Source of the DNA: CANKJK01 sp040081715
Lineage (GTDB): Bacteria > Acidobacteriota > Vicinamibacteria > Vicinamibacterales > UBA2999
Direction of reading: 5' to 3'
NCBI GenBank assembly: GCA_040081715.1
Contig: JBEBFY010000009.1
Coordinates: 85,922 to 149,921, forward strand
Length of the DNA: 64,000 bases
The translations under genes were made by a program, and so were the position numbers. The first letter of the stretch is position 1. Each line of letters starts with the position of its first letter. Positions 51,768 to 61,403 of this stretch are shown piece after piece. The notes under the pieces were generated by a model. That model saw nothing but the letters and a program-made list of their open reading frames with translations, was not told where the DNA came from and did no database searches.

Positions 51768-54700
51768 CAGAACAGGTGCCGCATCCGCATTTCGAGGGCG
51801 TACGTGTTGTCTTCGTTCTGCGACAACACCCAGGAGAAGCGATCGCTCTGATCGTACTCCAGCAGAATCAGCTGGTCCCGCGCCGCGGTCACGAGGCTCC
51901 TCGAGAAGGTGAGGAAGACGCGGTCCGACAGCCGCTTGCCGATCGTCAACCGGGCGCCAGGAGTGAAGCGCGCCGACTGCTGGGTCAAGTCGTTGACCGA
52001 CAGGTTGAGCTGGAACGTATCGACGCCGAGCGTCTGCTCCGCCACGCGGCCGACGCCTGCCGAGAGCGCGCCGGTCAGCGCCCTGGCCGCGCGGTCGCGG
52101 AGGAGCTGCTCCTGAGGCGTGATGGCTGAGTTGTACTGCCGGAATTCGACGTCGCGCCCAACCGGCGAGACATTGCCGAGAATCAGCGACAGCGTTTCAA
52201 TCTCCGGCAGCGGCGGGTCGGCGCTGAAGGTGGGCGTGAGGCGGTCAAAGGTGCCGGCCGCCGTGATCGTCACGCGATAGGTCTGCCCGGGCACGCGCAC
52301 GCGCGTTTCCGCTTCGACGTCCACGAACGGCCGGATCCGCGTGGGGTCGTTGAACTCGATGGCGCCGCGAGTGACGACATACCGCCGGCCCTCGAAGGTG
52401 ACCTGCCCACGGTCGATCTGGGCCCGTCCGAGGATAGTTGGCCGATCGAAGGTGCCGGCCAACTGCAGCTCGGCCGTCGCCGCAATCCGCGCCACGTTGT
52501 TCTCCACGCGCAGGGTCGAGGGCGCGGAGATGCGAATGTCGTAGCGAAGCGGCAGCGTGGCCGCAGCGGCCGCCTGCGGCACGCCCCCACCGCCCCCGCC
52601 ACCGCTCAGGTCGATGACACCGGCGCCAGCATCGAACCGCGCGGTGTACAGGGCGCTCCGCACGAGGACATCGCCGCCAAGGACCAGCGCCTCCGGCGTG
52701 CCGGTAAGCGTCAGCGTGGCATCCACGAGGGACCGCATGCCCTCCGGAAACCGCAGGCGCATGTTGCGGCCGGTCATCGTGATGCCGACTCCCGTCGGGG
52801 CGTAGCCTTCGACGTCCACGCGCCCGCTGACGGTCACATCCCCGCCACCCAGCCTGGCCTTCACGCCGTCGAGGCTGGCACCGCGCGTGTCGAACTTCAC
52901 GACGCCGGTCAGCGCTTCCAGCGCATGCGGGAACGACCGGTGGCGGATCCGGCCGCCGTCCAGCGTCATCGTCCCGGTGACGATCGGGTTGCTCACGGTG
53001 CCCGAGATGTCGGCCGCGAGTGCCGCCTGCCCGGATGCCCGGATGTCCGGTGCGAACCCCTGGAGGATCTCCAGGCTGGCGGTGCCCGTCGCCTTACCCG
53101 TGAGTTGACGCGAGTCCAGGTCGATCCGGCCCGTCAGGTCGAGCGCGGTCCCGTCCCCCGTCAACTGCATCGACTCCACCAGGAGATCCGAGCCGGCCAG
53201 CGTCAGGCGGATCGGGGCGGCGTTCCGCAGCCGGTAGTCGAAGAGGCTCACGTCGAGCCGATCGACGTCACCGTCGATCGTGAGACGCGATGGGTCCATC
53301 AGCGGCCCGCGCACATGGATGCGCCCGGTAGCGACGGCGTTCGTCAGCACCGGCAGCGAGGGCTGGAGCGCGCGCGCATACGGGTCCAGCGACGTGTCGG
53401 TCACCTCGAATGTGAGGTCGGCGTCCATCTCCTCCGTGATTTCCACGCGCCCGGTGCCGGACACGGCGAGACGCGGCGACGCCGCTTCGAACTTCACGCT
53501 CAGCAATTCGCCCCGGAGCGCGAGGTCGCCTGTCACGCTGCCGACGCCCTCGTCGCCCAGGAACACGTCGACGGCCGATCCCTTGACGTCGTAGGTCGGG
53601 AAGTCGAACGTGCCCGAGCCGGCGGCGGTGAAGTCCAGCATGCCCGACAACGGAGGGAGCCCTTCCGACCGCAACAGGGAGATACCCGCCAGCGGCAGGC
53701 GCTGGCCGTTGAGATTGAACGAGTAGGTCCCGTCGAAGCCGACAAACGCCGCGCCGACACCGCGTCCCGTTGCCTTTGTGATCTCCAGGCCATCGAGCCG
53801 CACGCCCGCACCCTCGAAGCGGAGCGCGGCCGAGGCGCGTTCGAAAGGCTCGTCGTAGGCGATGCCCTGCTCGACCACCATCGACCCGAACCCGAGGGGG
53901 TGCTCGTACTCGCCGTAGACGTGAAACTCACCGGACATGGCCCCTTCGAGCGGGTAGTCGTACAACTCGAACGCGGCGCGGAGCTTGTCCAGCGGGGCAT
54001 TCACGGCCCTGATGCGCGCGTTGATCTGTTCGCCGCGATCCTTGCGCGGGTAGCCGAGCGAGAAGCGCCCCTCCGCGTCGATGTGCGAGTCGTCCGACCC
54101 GACCGACACCCGTACCACGTCGGTATAACTGTTTTCGATGACGGCGTGGCCCCGCGCGCGGCCCCACTCCACCCGCCAGGCCCGCATGGACTCACCAGTG
54201 AAGTCACCTTCGATCCGCGGGGCCTTGATGTTGCCGGTCATGACGCCGTCGAAGGTGCCGAAGCCACCGAGTTCGATCGCCTGGGTCGGCGACCCGAACA
54301 GCGTCAGCAACCCGGCCAGCAGCCGGTCGCTCTCCAGCCAGTCCCGGCTGGTCACGTGAAACGGCAGGTCCGACCGTTCACCCCACGCCGTTCGGCCCTC
54401 GAACGACACGAAGCTGGTCGAGGTCGCGATCTGGCTCGGCGCCAGCTGGATCCACTCCGGCCCGAACGTGTAAGTGACCGTCCCGCCGATGCCGACCGGA
54501 TCCCGCGGCGTGTGATTGCTGAACGGGCCTTCGAGGGACGCCCGTTCGGCGGCCCGCGCCGTCTCGTCCGGCGCCAGCGCACGCGTGGCCAGGACCTCGC
54601 CATCAGGGGGCGTGGCCGTGACGTGGCCACCGCCTTCCACGTCACGAAACCTCCCGAGCGGGTACGACAGGACGTTGTGGCCAGAGGCCCGGCCGGCCAG

Positions 54701-55849
54701 CCGCAGACCCTTCGTGCGATAGAAGTCGCTGACGGCGGCGAGGTCCACGTCACGGTACTCGGTGTCGAAGGTGGCGACGGCCGGGTGCGCCGGGTCACCG
54801 ATGGGCGCCATGCGGTAGGTGAATCGGCCGTCGCCGCCGTACACACCGGCGCGTCCGCTGCTCACCTCGAAGCGGTCGGGTGTCCAGAGCACTTCACCCT
54901 TCACGCCGGTGAAACGATAGTCATCCACGCCCAGCACCGGCGCCGTGAAGACACCGGCCAGATCGCGCCCGCCCTTGTAGAGGTGCCAGGTCCCCGTGAA
55001 GTCACCGGCCCCGGACAGCTCGAAGCGATCCCGCGCGAAGAAGATCCGTCGCATCGGCGCGAAGTCCACCTTCGACTGAATCTGGTAGGTCATCTCCGGG
55101 AAGGCACCGAGGTCGGCGCTGCCGGTCATCGTCGAGACACTGCCGTCGGTCGTCAGGTCGATCCGGTCGAAGATGGCCATGGCGCCGGCCAGCTTGAACA
55201 CCGCGCTCATGTCGGCGCGCATCGGTTCGTACTGCTGAATCGCCACCGTGCCATCGGTGAACTTCACCTGGCCGCGGTACTCGAGGTTGGGCTTCGAGAT
55301 GATGATCTCCAGGTTGCGCGCGGTCGTGCTCCACGGCACGCCGTGGTCCTCATAGACGAACTCGCCGTCGTGCGCGCGGATCCACGCCATGGTCACCCGC
55401 CACTTCCGGTTCGGGTTGGGGGGACCGTCTGGAACGAACTTGGGGAAGTTGTGTCCGCCGCCGGGAAACGACTCGGTGTAGACCCGCCAGTCCGCCATGT
55501 CGATGTCGTCGAAGACGACCTCCTGGTGGAGCAGCGGCGCCCACTGCATCGAGAGCGCCACCCGGCGGGCCCTCAGGAACGGCCGGCCCTGCGGGGTCAG
55601 CCCCTCGATGACGAAATCCTCGAAGACAAACGACCCGCGCCAGAGATGAACAGAGAGGCGCCCGATGTGCATCGGACGTTTGATGAACCGGGACCCGTAG
55701 GTCTCGGCCAGGGGCTTGAGGGCCGGGCCGAGATCCACCGCGAAGGCCGAAACCAGGGCCACGGCCAGCAGCACCGCGACCGCCACGACGGCCAGGCGCA
55801 GGTAGCGCCGCGCCCGTTCAGTGACCGGGTGCCGCAGGAGACGCTTCAC
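51767..55849 (-). CDS. tamB: TamB-like translocation and assembly module protein (AsmA/DUF490)
   Basis: 1360 residues from a GTG start overlapping the carrier-protein stop (TAGTG). An N-terminal membrane anchor (about 16-37), then a very long repetitive beta structure typical of TamB/YdbH/AsmA-type bridge proteins, and the C-terminal DUF490 domain (about 1050-1360: RIRPFVDVEAETRVRVPGQ, then PPLPEIETLSLILGN). It forms a hydrophobic-groove conduit from inner to outer membrane and partners Omp85 proteins; the next gene is one. N-terminal DUF3971-like part. Confidence 0.92.
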   Translation of the reverse strand: MKRLLRHPVTERARRYLRLAVVAVAVLLAVALVSAFAVDLGPALKPLAETYGSRFIKRPMHIGRLSVHLWRGSFVFEDFVIEGLTPQGRPFLRARRVALSMQWAPLLHQEVVFDDIDMADWRVYTESFPGGGHNFPKFVPDGPPNPNRKWRVTMAWIRAHDGEFVYEDHGVPWSTTARNLEIIISKPNLEYRGQVKFTDGTVAIQQYEPMRADMSAVFKLAGAMAIFDRIDLTTDGSVSTMTGSADLGAFPEMTYQIQSKVDFAPMRRIFFARDRFELSGAGDFTGTWHLYKGGRDLAGVFTAPVLGVDDYRFTGVKGEVLWTPDRFEVSSGRAGVYGGDGRFTYRMAPIGDPAHPAVATFDTEYRDVDLAAVSDFYRTKGLRLAGRASGHNVLSYPLGRFRDVEGGGHVTATPPDGEVLATRALAPDETARAAERASLEGPFSNHTPRDPVGIGGTVTYTFGPEWIQLAPSQIATSTSFVSFEGRTAWGERSDLPFHVTSRDWLESDRLLAGLLTLFGSPTQAIELGGFGTFDGVMTGNIKAPRIEGDFTGESMRAWRVEWGRARGHAVIENSYTDVVRVSVGSDDSHIDAEGRFSLGYPRKDRGEQINARIRAVNAPLDKLRAAFELYDYPLEGAMSGEFHVYGEYEHPLGFGSMVVEQGIAYDEPFERASAALRFEGAGVRLDGLEITKATGRGVGAAFVGFDGTYSFNLNGQRLPLAGISLLRSEGLPPLSGMLDFTAAGSGTFDFPTYDVKGSAVDVFLGDEGVGSVTGDLALRGELLSVKFEAASPRLAVSGTGRVEITEEMDADLTFEVTDTSLDPYARALQPSLPVLTNAVATGRIHVRGPLMDPSRLTIDGDVDRLDVSLFDYRLRNAAPIRLTLAGSDLLVESMQLTGDGTALDLTGRIDLDSRQLTGKATGTASLEILQGFAPDIRASGQAALAADISGTVSNPIVTGTMTLDGGRIRHRSFPHALEALTGVVKFDTRGASLDGVKARLGGGDVTVSGRVDVEGYAPTGVGITMTGRNMRLRFPEGMRSLVDATLTLTGTPEALVLGGDVLVRSALYTARFDAGAGVIDLSGGGGGGGVPQAAAAATLPLRYDIRISAPSTLRVENNVARIAATAELQLAGTFDRPTILGRAQIDRGQVTFEGRRYVVTRGAIEFNDPTRIRPFVDVEAETRVRVPGQTYRVTITAAGTFDRLTPTFSADPPLPEIETLSLILGNVSPVGRDVEFRQYNSAITPQEQLLRDRAARALTGALSAGVGRVAEQTLGVDTFQLNLSVNDLTQQSARFTPGARLTIGKRLSDRVFLTFSRSLVTAARDQLILLEYDQSDRFSWVLSQNEDNTYALEMRMRHLF

Positions 55850-56391
55850 TACTCCACGATAACAAGAACGGATCCCGCCTCGACGGTGGCGCCCTCAGCG
55901 ACCTTGACCTCTTTGACCGTGCCGGCCCTGGCGGCCCTGAGCTCGTTTTCCATCTTCATGGCTTCGACGACGACGACGCCCTGCTTGGCGGCGACTGTGT
56001 CGCCGGCCTTGACGAGCACCTTGATCACCTTGCCCGGCATGGGCGCGACGATCTTCTGCGGACCCTTGGCGGACGCGCCTGCCTCATGCCCGCGGCGCGC
56101 CCACGACCCGCGTGCGCCCGCCACGGTGGCACTGACCAGGCGTCCATTTACATGAACAGTCAGCTCTCCGCTGGCGGCCTCCACGACGGCCACCTCGTAG
56201 CTCCGCTGCGGGATGTGTGCATCCGGGTTCCCCGCATCGGGACGATCCGAGAGCAGCAGCGACCAGACCCCGTTGACCACCGACACGGAGGCGGCCTGCG
56301 CGTGGCCATCCACGCTGACCTCGAAGGACTGCCCGTGCCGGGTCACCGCCACGCGGCGCGTGCGGCCGTTGATATCGACGTCGTAGATCAC
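55849..56391 (-). CDS. Biotin carboxyl carrier protein of an acyl-CoA carboxylase
   Basis: 180 residues from GTG 56391 (overlaps the biotin carboxylase stop, GTGA). N-terminal 110 residues are a unique extension with an Arg/Gly-rich linker. The biotinyl domain (about 112-180) has EAMKMEN with biotin-lysine K146. It carries carboxyl groups between the neighbouring carboxylase and carboxyltransferase. The size and extension resemble the small carrier subunits of propionyl- or methylmalonyl-type carboxylases. Confidence 0.93.
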   Translation of the reverse strand: MIYDVDINGRTRRVAVTRHGQSFEVSVDGHAQAASVSVVNGVWSLLLSDRPDAGNPDAHIPQRSYEVAVVEAASGELTVHVNGRLVSATVAGARGSWARRGHEAGASAKGPQKIVAPMPGKVIKVLVKAGDTVAAKQGVVVVEAMKMENELRAARAGTVKEVKVAEGATVEAGSVLVIVE

Positions 56392-57920
56392 GATCGAAGC
56401 CCCTCGAACCTGGCCTGGGATACCCAGCGGCTGGTACGCGCCGGCCGGACCCCGGACGCGGCCTCGGATGACCGGGGCGACCCCTGGATGACGGTACTGA
56501 GCGCCGCGACGATGGCGGCGATCTCTTCGTCCGCATCACCAGCCGGCATGAACGGCGCCCCCTGCCGCTCCTTCAGGAGCCGGTCGAGGTACGTCGTGTC
56601 GAACTGTGCCGACTCGAACTCGGGCTGGTCGAGCATCCAGCGATGGAACGGGATGGAGGTCTTGATGCCCACCACTTCGTACTCCGAGAGCGCCCGCCGC
56701 ATGCGCGCCGTCGCCTGCTCGCGGGTCTGCCCCCAGGCGACCAGCTTTGAGATCATCGGGTCGTAGTAAATCGGCACGGTCGCTCCAGGCTCGGTCCCCC
56801 CGTCGTCGCGGATCCCGGGGCCGGTCGGCACCCGCAACGCTGAAATGTGCCCGGGAGACGGCATGAAGCCCGCGTCCGGGTCCTCTGCGATGATGCGGCA
56901 TTCGATCGCGTGGCCGTTGGGTTGAATCGTCAGCGCCGGGTCGAGCGTGAGTTTTTCACCGCGCGCAATGCGGATCTGCCACTGCACCAGATCCACACCG
57001 CTCACCATCTCGGTGATCGGATGCTCCACCTGGAGGCGGGTATTCATCTCCAGGAAGTAGAAGCTCTCGCCGTCCTCGTCGAGCAGGAACTCAATGGTGC
57101 CTGCGCCTGTGTACCCCACGGACCGCGCGATGTTCGCCGCCGCGCTGGTCATGCGCACACGCAGCTCCGGCGAGACCTTGGACGACGGGGTCTCCTCGAT
57201 CACCTTCTGATGGCGGCGCTGGAGCGAGCACTCGCGCTCCACGAAGGGCACGACGGTGCCATATTGGTCGCCGAGCAACTGCACCTCGATGTGGCGGGCG
57301 CGGCCGATGCGGCGCTCCAGGAAGATCGCCGAGTCGCCGAACGACGCCGCGGCCTCGGATCGCGCTCCGCGAATCGCGCCCGACAGCTCGTCTGGCGACA
57401 TCACGACGCGCATGCCCTTGCCGCCGCCGCCCGCCACGGCCTTCACCATCAGCGGGTAGCCGATCGACTCGGCCAGCTTCGCGATCGCCGCGTCCGGCAC
57501 GTCGGCAGCCAGTGCGCCTTCGGTGCCAGGCACGACGGGCGCACCCGCTTTCATCGCCACTTCGCGTGCGGCCGTCTTGCTGCCCATGCGCTCGATGACC
57601 TCGGGCGAGGGGCCGAGAAACTTGATGCCCGCGTCACGGCACGCGGCCGAGAAGTCCTCGTTTTCCGAGAGAAATCCGTAGCCGGGGTGCACGCCGTCGG
57701 CGCCGCATTTTCTGGCGACATCAATGATCGTGTCGATCCGCAGGTAGCTCTCGCCTGGAGGGTTTCCGCCGATCGGATACGCCTCGTCGGCCATGCGGAC
57801 ATGCCGCGCCACGCGATCGCACTCCGAATACACGGCCACCGACGTGATGCCCATGTCGCGGCAGGCCCGGATGACCCGGACCGCGATCTCTCCACGATTC
57901 GCGATGAGAATTTTTTTCAC
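56388..57920 (-). CDS. Biotin carboxylase subunit of an acyl-CoA carboxylase
   Basis: 510 residues from GTG 57920. ATP-grasp biotin carboxylase: KKILIANRGEIAVRVIRACR start, ATP motif KAVAGGGGKGMRVV (about 160-175), RHIEVQLLGD, EMNTRLQVEHPITE (near 290). The C-terminus extends past the usual AccC end by about 50 residues. It transfers CO2 to the biotin carrier. It lies 16 bases after the carboxyltransferase stop. Confidence 0.95.
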   Translation of the reverse strand: MKKILIANRGEIAVRVIRACRDMGITSVAVYSECDRVARHVRMADEAYPIGGNPPGESYLRIDTIIDVARKCGADGVHPGYGFLSENEDFSAACRDAGIKFLGPSPEVIERMGSKTAAREVAMKAGAPVVPGTEGALAADVPDAAIAKLAESIGYPLMVKAVAGGGGKGMRVVMSPDELSGAIRGARSEAAASFGDSAIFLERRIGRARHIEVQLLGDQYGTVVPFVERECSLQRRHQKVIEETPSSKVSPELRVRMTSAAANIARSVGYTGAGTIEFLLDEDGESFYFLEMNTRLQVEHPITEMVSGVDLVQWQIRIARGEKLTLDPALTIQPNGHAIECRIIAEDPDAGFMPSPGHISALRVPTGPGIRDDGGTEPGATVPIYYDPMISKLVAWGQTREQATARMRRALSEYEVVGIKTSIPFHRWMLDQPEFESAQFDTTYLDRLLKERQGAPFMPAGDADEEIAAIVAALSTVIQGSPRSSEAASGVRPARTSRWVSQARFEGLRS

Positions 57921-57936
57921 AGGATCCGATCCGGAA

Positions 57937-59478
57937 CTAGAGCGGGATATTACCGTGCTTCTTGGGCGGGTTCTTGTCCCGCTTGCTGTCGAGCGAGGCC
58001 AGCGCGGCAATGAGCTTCTGGCGTGTCTGGCTCGGCCTGATCACTTCGTCGAGATAGCCCCGCGACGCCGCCACGAACGGGTTCGCGAACTTCTCGCGGT
58101 ACTCGGCGATCTTCTCCGCGCGGGCCGCGGCCTTGTCCGTCGCCGCGTCGATCTCGCGCTTGTAGAGGATGTTGACCGCGCCATCCGCGCCCATCACCGC
58201 GATCTCAGCCGTTGGCCACGCGAGGTTCACGTCGGTGCGCAGGTGCTTGCTCGACATCACGCAGTACGCGCCGCCGTAGGCCTTGCGCGTGATCACGGTG
58301 AGCTTGGGTACGGTGGCTTCGGCGAACGCGTAGAGGAGCTTCGCGCCGTGGCGGATGATGCCACCCCACTCCTGCACCGTGCCTGGCAAGAAGCCGGGCA
58401 CGTCCTCGAAGGTGACGAGCGGAATATTGAACGCGTCACAGAAACGGACAAAGCGGGCGCCCTTGGCCGACGCGTTGATGTCGAGCACGCCGGCGAGGTA
58501 CGCCGGCTGGTTGGCGACAATGCCGACCGGCCGGCCGCCAAGCCGCGCGAAACCCACGACGATGTTCTTCGCGTAGTGACGGTGCACCTCGAGGAAGTAG
58601 GCGTCGTCCACCACCAGGTGGATGACATCGAGGATGTCGTAGGGCTGGTTGGGCGACTCCGGCACGATCGCGTCGAGCGCGCTGTCGGCCCGGTCCACCG
58701 GGTCGAGCGGCTCGGCGCGAGGCAGGTCGTCCACGTTATTGCTGGGCATGAAGCCGAGCAGTTCGCGGATGAGGAGGATGCACTCCTGGTCCGAGTCGAC
58801 GGCGAAGTGCGCCACGCCGCTCTTCTCGTTGTGCGTCATCGCCCCGCCGAGGTCTTCCTTCGTGACATCCTCGTGGGTGACCGTCTTGATGACGTCGGGC
58901 CCGGTCACGAACATGTAGCTCGTGTTCTTCACCATGATGGTGAAGTCGGTGATGGCCGGTGAATACACGGCGCCACCCGCGCAGGGTCCCATGATGGCGG
59001 AGATCTGCGGCACGACGCCCGAGGCCAGCGTATTGCGCAGGAAGATGTCCGCGTAGCCGCCGAGCGACACGACGCCTTCCTGGATGCGGGCGCCGCCCGA
59101 GTCGTTCAGGCCGATGATGGGCGCGCCTATCTTCATCGCCAGATCCATGACCTTGCAGATCTTCTGGGCGTTGGTCTCCGAGAGCGACCCGCCGAACACC
59201 GTGAAGTCCTGCGCGAAGGCGAAGACCACGCGGCCGTTCACGCGGCCCCGGCCGCAGACGACGCCGTCACCCGGCATCACCTGCTGCTCCATCCCGAAGT
59301 CCCGGCACCGGTGCGTGACGAACTTGTCGACCTCCTCGAAGGACCCGGGGTCGAACAGCAGGTCCACGCGCTCACGCGCCGTCAGCTTGCCCGCCTCGCG
59401 CTGCTTCTTGAGCCGCTCTTCGCCGCCGCCGAGTTCGGCGCGCCGCTCGTAATCCGCCAGCAGTGTCTTGGTATCCAT
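57937..59478 (-). CDS. Acyl-CoA carboxyltransferase subunit (propionyl-CoA carboxylase beta type)
   Basis: 513 residues from ATG 59478; GTG 59484 (GTGA overlap with the fsa stop) is equally possible. Crotonase-fold carboxyltransferase: LTARERVDLLFDPGSF, GDGVVCGRGRVNGR, APIIGLNDSGGARIQEGV (about 108-125), VKNTSYMFVTGPDVIK, NPFVAASRGYLDEVI near the C-terminus. It moves carboxyl from biotin to propionyl- or acetyl-CoA; the single-chain PccB/MmdA form fits the length. Decarboxylase use is less likely because a biotin carboxylase is linked. Confidence 0.95.
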   Translation of the reverse strand: MDTKTLLADYERRAELGGGEERLKKQREAGKLTARERVDLLFDPGSFEEVDKFVTHRCRDFGMEQQVMPGDGVVCGRGRVNGRVVFAFAQDFTVFGGSLSETNAQKICKVMDLAMKIGAPIIGLNDSGGARIQEGVVSLGGYADIFLRNTLASGVVPQISAIMGPCAGGAVYSPAITDFTIMVKNTSYMFVTGPDVIKTVTHEDVTKEDLGGAMTHNEKSGVAHFAVDSDQECILLIRELLGFMPSNNVDDLPRAEPLDPVDRADSALDAIVPESPNQPYDILDVIHLVVDDAYFLEVHRHYAKNIVVGFARLGGRPVGIVANQPAYLAGVLDINASAKGARFVRFCDAFNIPLVTFEDVPGFLPGTVQEWGGIIRHGAKLLYAFAEATVPKLTVITRKAYGGAYCVMSSKHLRTDVNLAWPTAEIAVMGADGAVNILYKREIDAATDKAAARAEKIAEYREKFANPFVAASRGYLDEVIRPSQTRQKLIAALASLDSKRDKNPPKKHGNIPL

Positions 59479-59480
59479 GC

Positions 59481-60134
59481 TCACGCCTTCGCTCCCTGGG
59501 CCTTCTGCCAATCCGCGAGGAACTTCTCAAGTCCGAGGTCGGTGAGCGGGTGCTTGAAGAGCTGGTCGATGATCGCCGGCGCACAGGTCACCACGTGCGC
59601 CCCCATGCGGCCGGCCTCCACGACATGCACCGGATTGCGGACACTGGCCACGAGCACTTCAGTGGCGTAGCCGGCGTGCCCGAAGAGGTCCACGATTTCC
59701 TGGATGAGGTTCATGCCAGTCTGGCCGATGTCATCCAGCCGGCCGACGAACGGACTCACGTAGGCCGCACCGACCTTTGCGGCGAGCCAGGCCTGCGGGG
59801 CCGAGAAGATCAGCGTCACGTTCACTCGGACGCCCTCTGAGGCCAGCGCCCGGCAGGCCGAGACCCCTGCGCGGGTGAAGGGCACCTTGACCACGACATG
59901 CGGGTCGATCCCGGCCAGCTCGCGGCCTTCGCGAATCATGCCGTCCGCGTCGGTCGCCACCACTTCGGCGCTGACCGGCCCCTGCACGAGGCCGCAGATC
60001 TGCTTGATGATGGCGCGCGGGTCTCCGCCCTCCTTCGCCATCAGCGACGGATTGGTCGTGGCACCATCGAGGATCCCAAGCGCGGCCAGCGGCTCGATTT
60101 CCTTCACGCTGCCCGTATCGACAAAGAGCTTCAT
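59481..60134 (-). CDS. fsa: Fructose-6-phosphate aldolase/transaldolase-like (type 3B)
   Basis: 217 residues from ATG 60134 with GGAG five bases upstream. Small transaldolase-fold enzyme: MKLFVDTGSVKEI, GILDGATTNPSL, Schiff-base lysine K83 in VVVKVPFT, and LFGHAGYATEVLVASVRNP. It catalyses aldol transfer in sugar-phosphate metabolism (true transaldolase or FSA; the short form leaves both open). It is immediately upstream of the carboxylase genes. Confidence 0.92.
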   Translation of the reverse strand: MKLFVDTGSVKEIEPLAALGILDGATTNPSLMAKEGGDPRAIIKQICGLVQGPVSAEVVATDADGMIREGRELAGIDPHVVVKVPFTRAGVSACRALASEGVRVNVTLIFSAPQAWLAAKVGAAYVSPFVGRLDDIGQTGMNLIQEIVDLFGHAGYATEVLVASVRNPVHVVEAGRMGAHVVTCAPAIIDQLFKHPLTDLGLEKFLADWQKAQGAKA

Positions 60135-60166
60135 GCACACTCCGCGCGCCCGATGGGTGGACGCCG

Positions 60167-61402
60167 CTATCGAGGTTCGTCTTCCACGCGGTTGGACTCC
60201 GCGCTGATGTTCGGATTGGGGACGTGGTTATCCACCGCGACCACCGAATAAAAGTATTTCACACCTGGGGTCACCGCCGCATCGCGATAGCGTGTTGTGG
60301 CGATTGGCAACGCAGTCAGCCTTTGCAGAGGGCCATCTGGCGCAATCCCACGCAGCACGAGATACCCGCCCAGGTCGGGCTCGTCATTCGGTTCCCAGAT
60401 CAGGTCGATGGCGTCGGCCGACGGCAGGGCGGCCAGTTGCCGGGGCGGCTCCGGTGGAAAGATGTCGTCCGGCGTGATGCAGGCCTCGTCGGTGGGCGTG
60501 CCCTCGACCAACTCCGTAGCGGTGCGGTACACCGCCCGCACCGTCACGCATGTCTCCTGGCCGAAGACCACCGGAATCGTCAGAGACGTGTCCTCCTGCG
60601 CCGAGGCATTGACCGGACGCGGACGCGCCACACCCCTGTCTGCCTGAGGGGCCGCCGCCAGCGTCTCCGGATCCCGCAGGCGGTACACGTTGTAACGCCA
60701 GGGCGACGACTCCGCGTCCGCCGCGTCGGCAAACGCGGCCGCCTCTGGATTGGCGCGCTCCCGCGCAACGCGCGCGGCACGAAAGGCCTCGCCCTCGAGG
60801 GGGGGCACCCACGTCACCGTAATGTCCGATGCGTCGTAGTCCAGCGCCACCGCCGCCGGCGGCCCCGGGCGCGGACCAAGGTCCACGTCTGCCACGGTTC
60901 CGAGGGGGCCGGTGCGGTCGTTGGCCCCGGAGGGAATCGCGACGTAGAAACGTCGGAGCGCCACCGTGCCAGCCGGCCCGGCCCCTGGTGCGGCTGGGGC
61001 GGACTCGAACGCCGCGGGTCCGAGCCGGTCCAGCACCCCAAGCCGCCGCCGAGTGGTACTGGTGCTGCCGGTACCGGACGGGGGCAGATCCTCCGCGTCG
61101 GCGGCGTCCGGCACCTCGACGCGCTCGACCAGCGTGCCCAGTTCGAACCAGCGCTGACGGGCCGGGGCCGACCGGCCGGTGTACGCCCAGACATCCACGT
61201 GCTCGAGCGACACCGGTTGCGAGGCGTCGATGTTGCGATCGGGCAGCGTCAGTGTGACGAATACCTCGTCGCCCAGGCGCTCGGCGGCGATCTCGGTCAC
61301 CGCCGCGGGGACATGGACGTACGGCGCCAGGGGTGGCCCCTTCTTGCCGCACGCCGCGCCGGCACACGCCGCCGCAAGCACGATGATCGCCGCTCTCACC
61401 AT
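60167..61402 (-). CDS. Lipoprotein with LptM-like start and fibronectin-III domains
   Basis: 411 residues from ATG 61402, one base after the hslU stop. Lipobox AGAAC with the cysteine near residue 18, followed by CGKKGPPLAP, the LptM/YifL-type motif (CGxKGPL) that contacts the LPS-assembly protein LptD in E. coli. Three beta-sandwich regions follow; the last (about 320-405, with DAIDLIWEPNDEPDLGGYLVLRG) is a clear FN3 domain. Probably outer-membrane attached, facing the periplasm. Whether it helps LPS assembly is inference from the motif only. Confidence 0.8.
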   Translation of the reverse strand: MVRAAIIVLAAACAGAACGKKGPPLAPYVHVPAAVTEIAAERLGDEVFVTLTLPDRNIDASQPVSLEHVDVWAYTGRSAPARQRWFELGTLVERVEVPDAADAEDLPPSGTGSTSTTRRRLGVLDRLGPAAFESAPAAPGAGPAGTVALRRFYVAIPSGANDRTGPLGTVADVDLGPRPGPPAAVALDYDASDITVTWVPPLEGEAFRAARVARERANPEAAAFADAADAESSPWRYNVYRLRDPETLAAAPQADRGVARPRPVNASAQEDTSLTIPVVFGQETCVTVRAVYRTATELVEGTPTDEACITPDDIFPPEPPRQLAALPSADAIDLIWEPNDEPDLGGYLVLRGIAPDGPLQRLTALPIATTRYRDAAVTPGVKYFYSVVAVDNHVPNPNISAESNRVEDEPR

Positions 61403-61403
61403 G

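Noticed and set aside
52925..56155. Open frame of more than 1000 codons opposite tamB
   Set aside because: Antisense to a well-supported gene; Arg/His/Pro-rich and without motifs.
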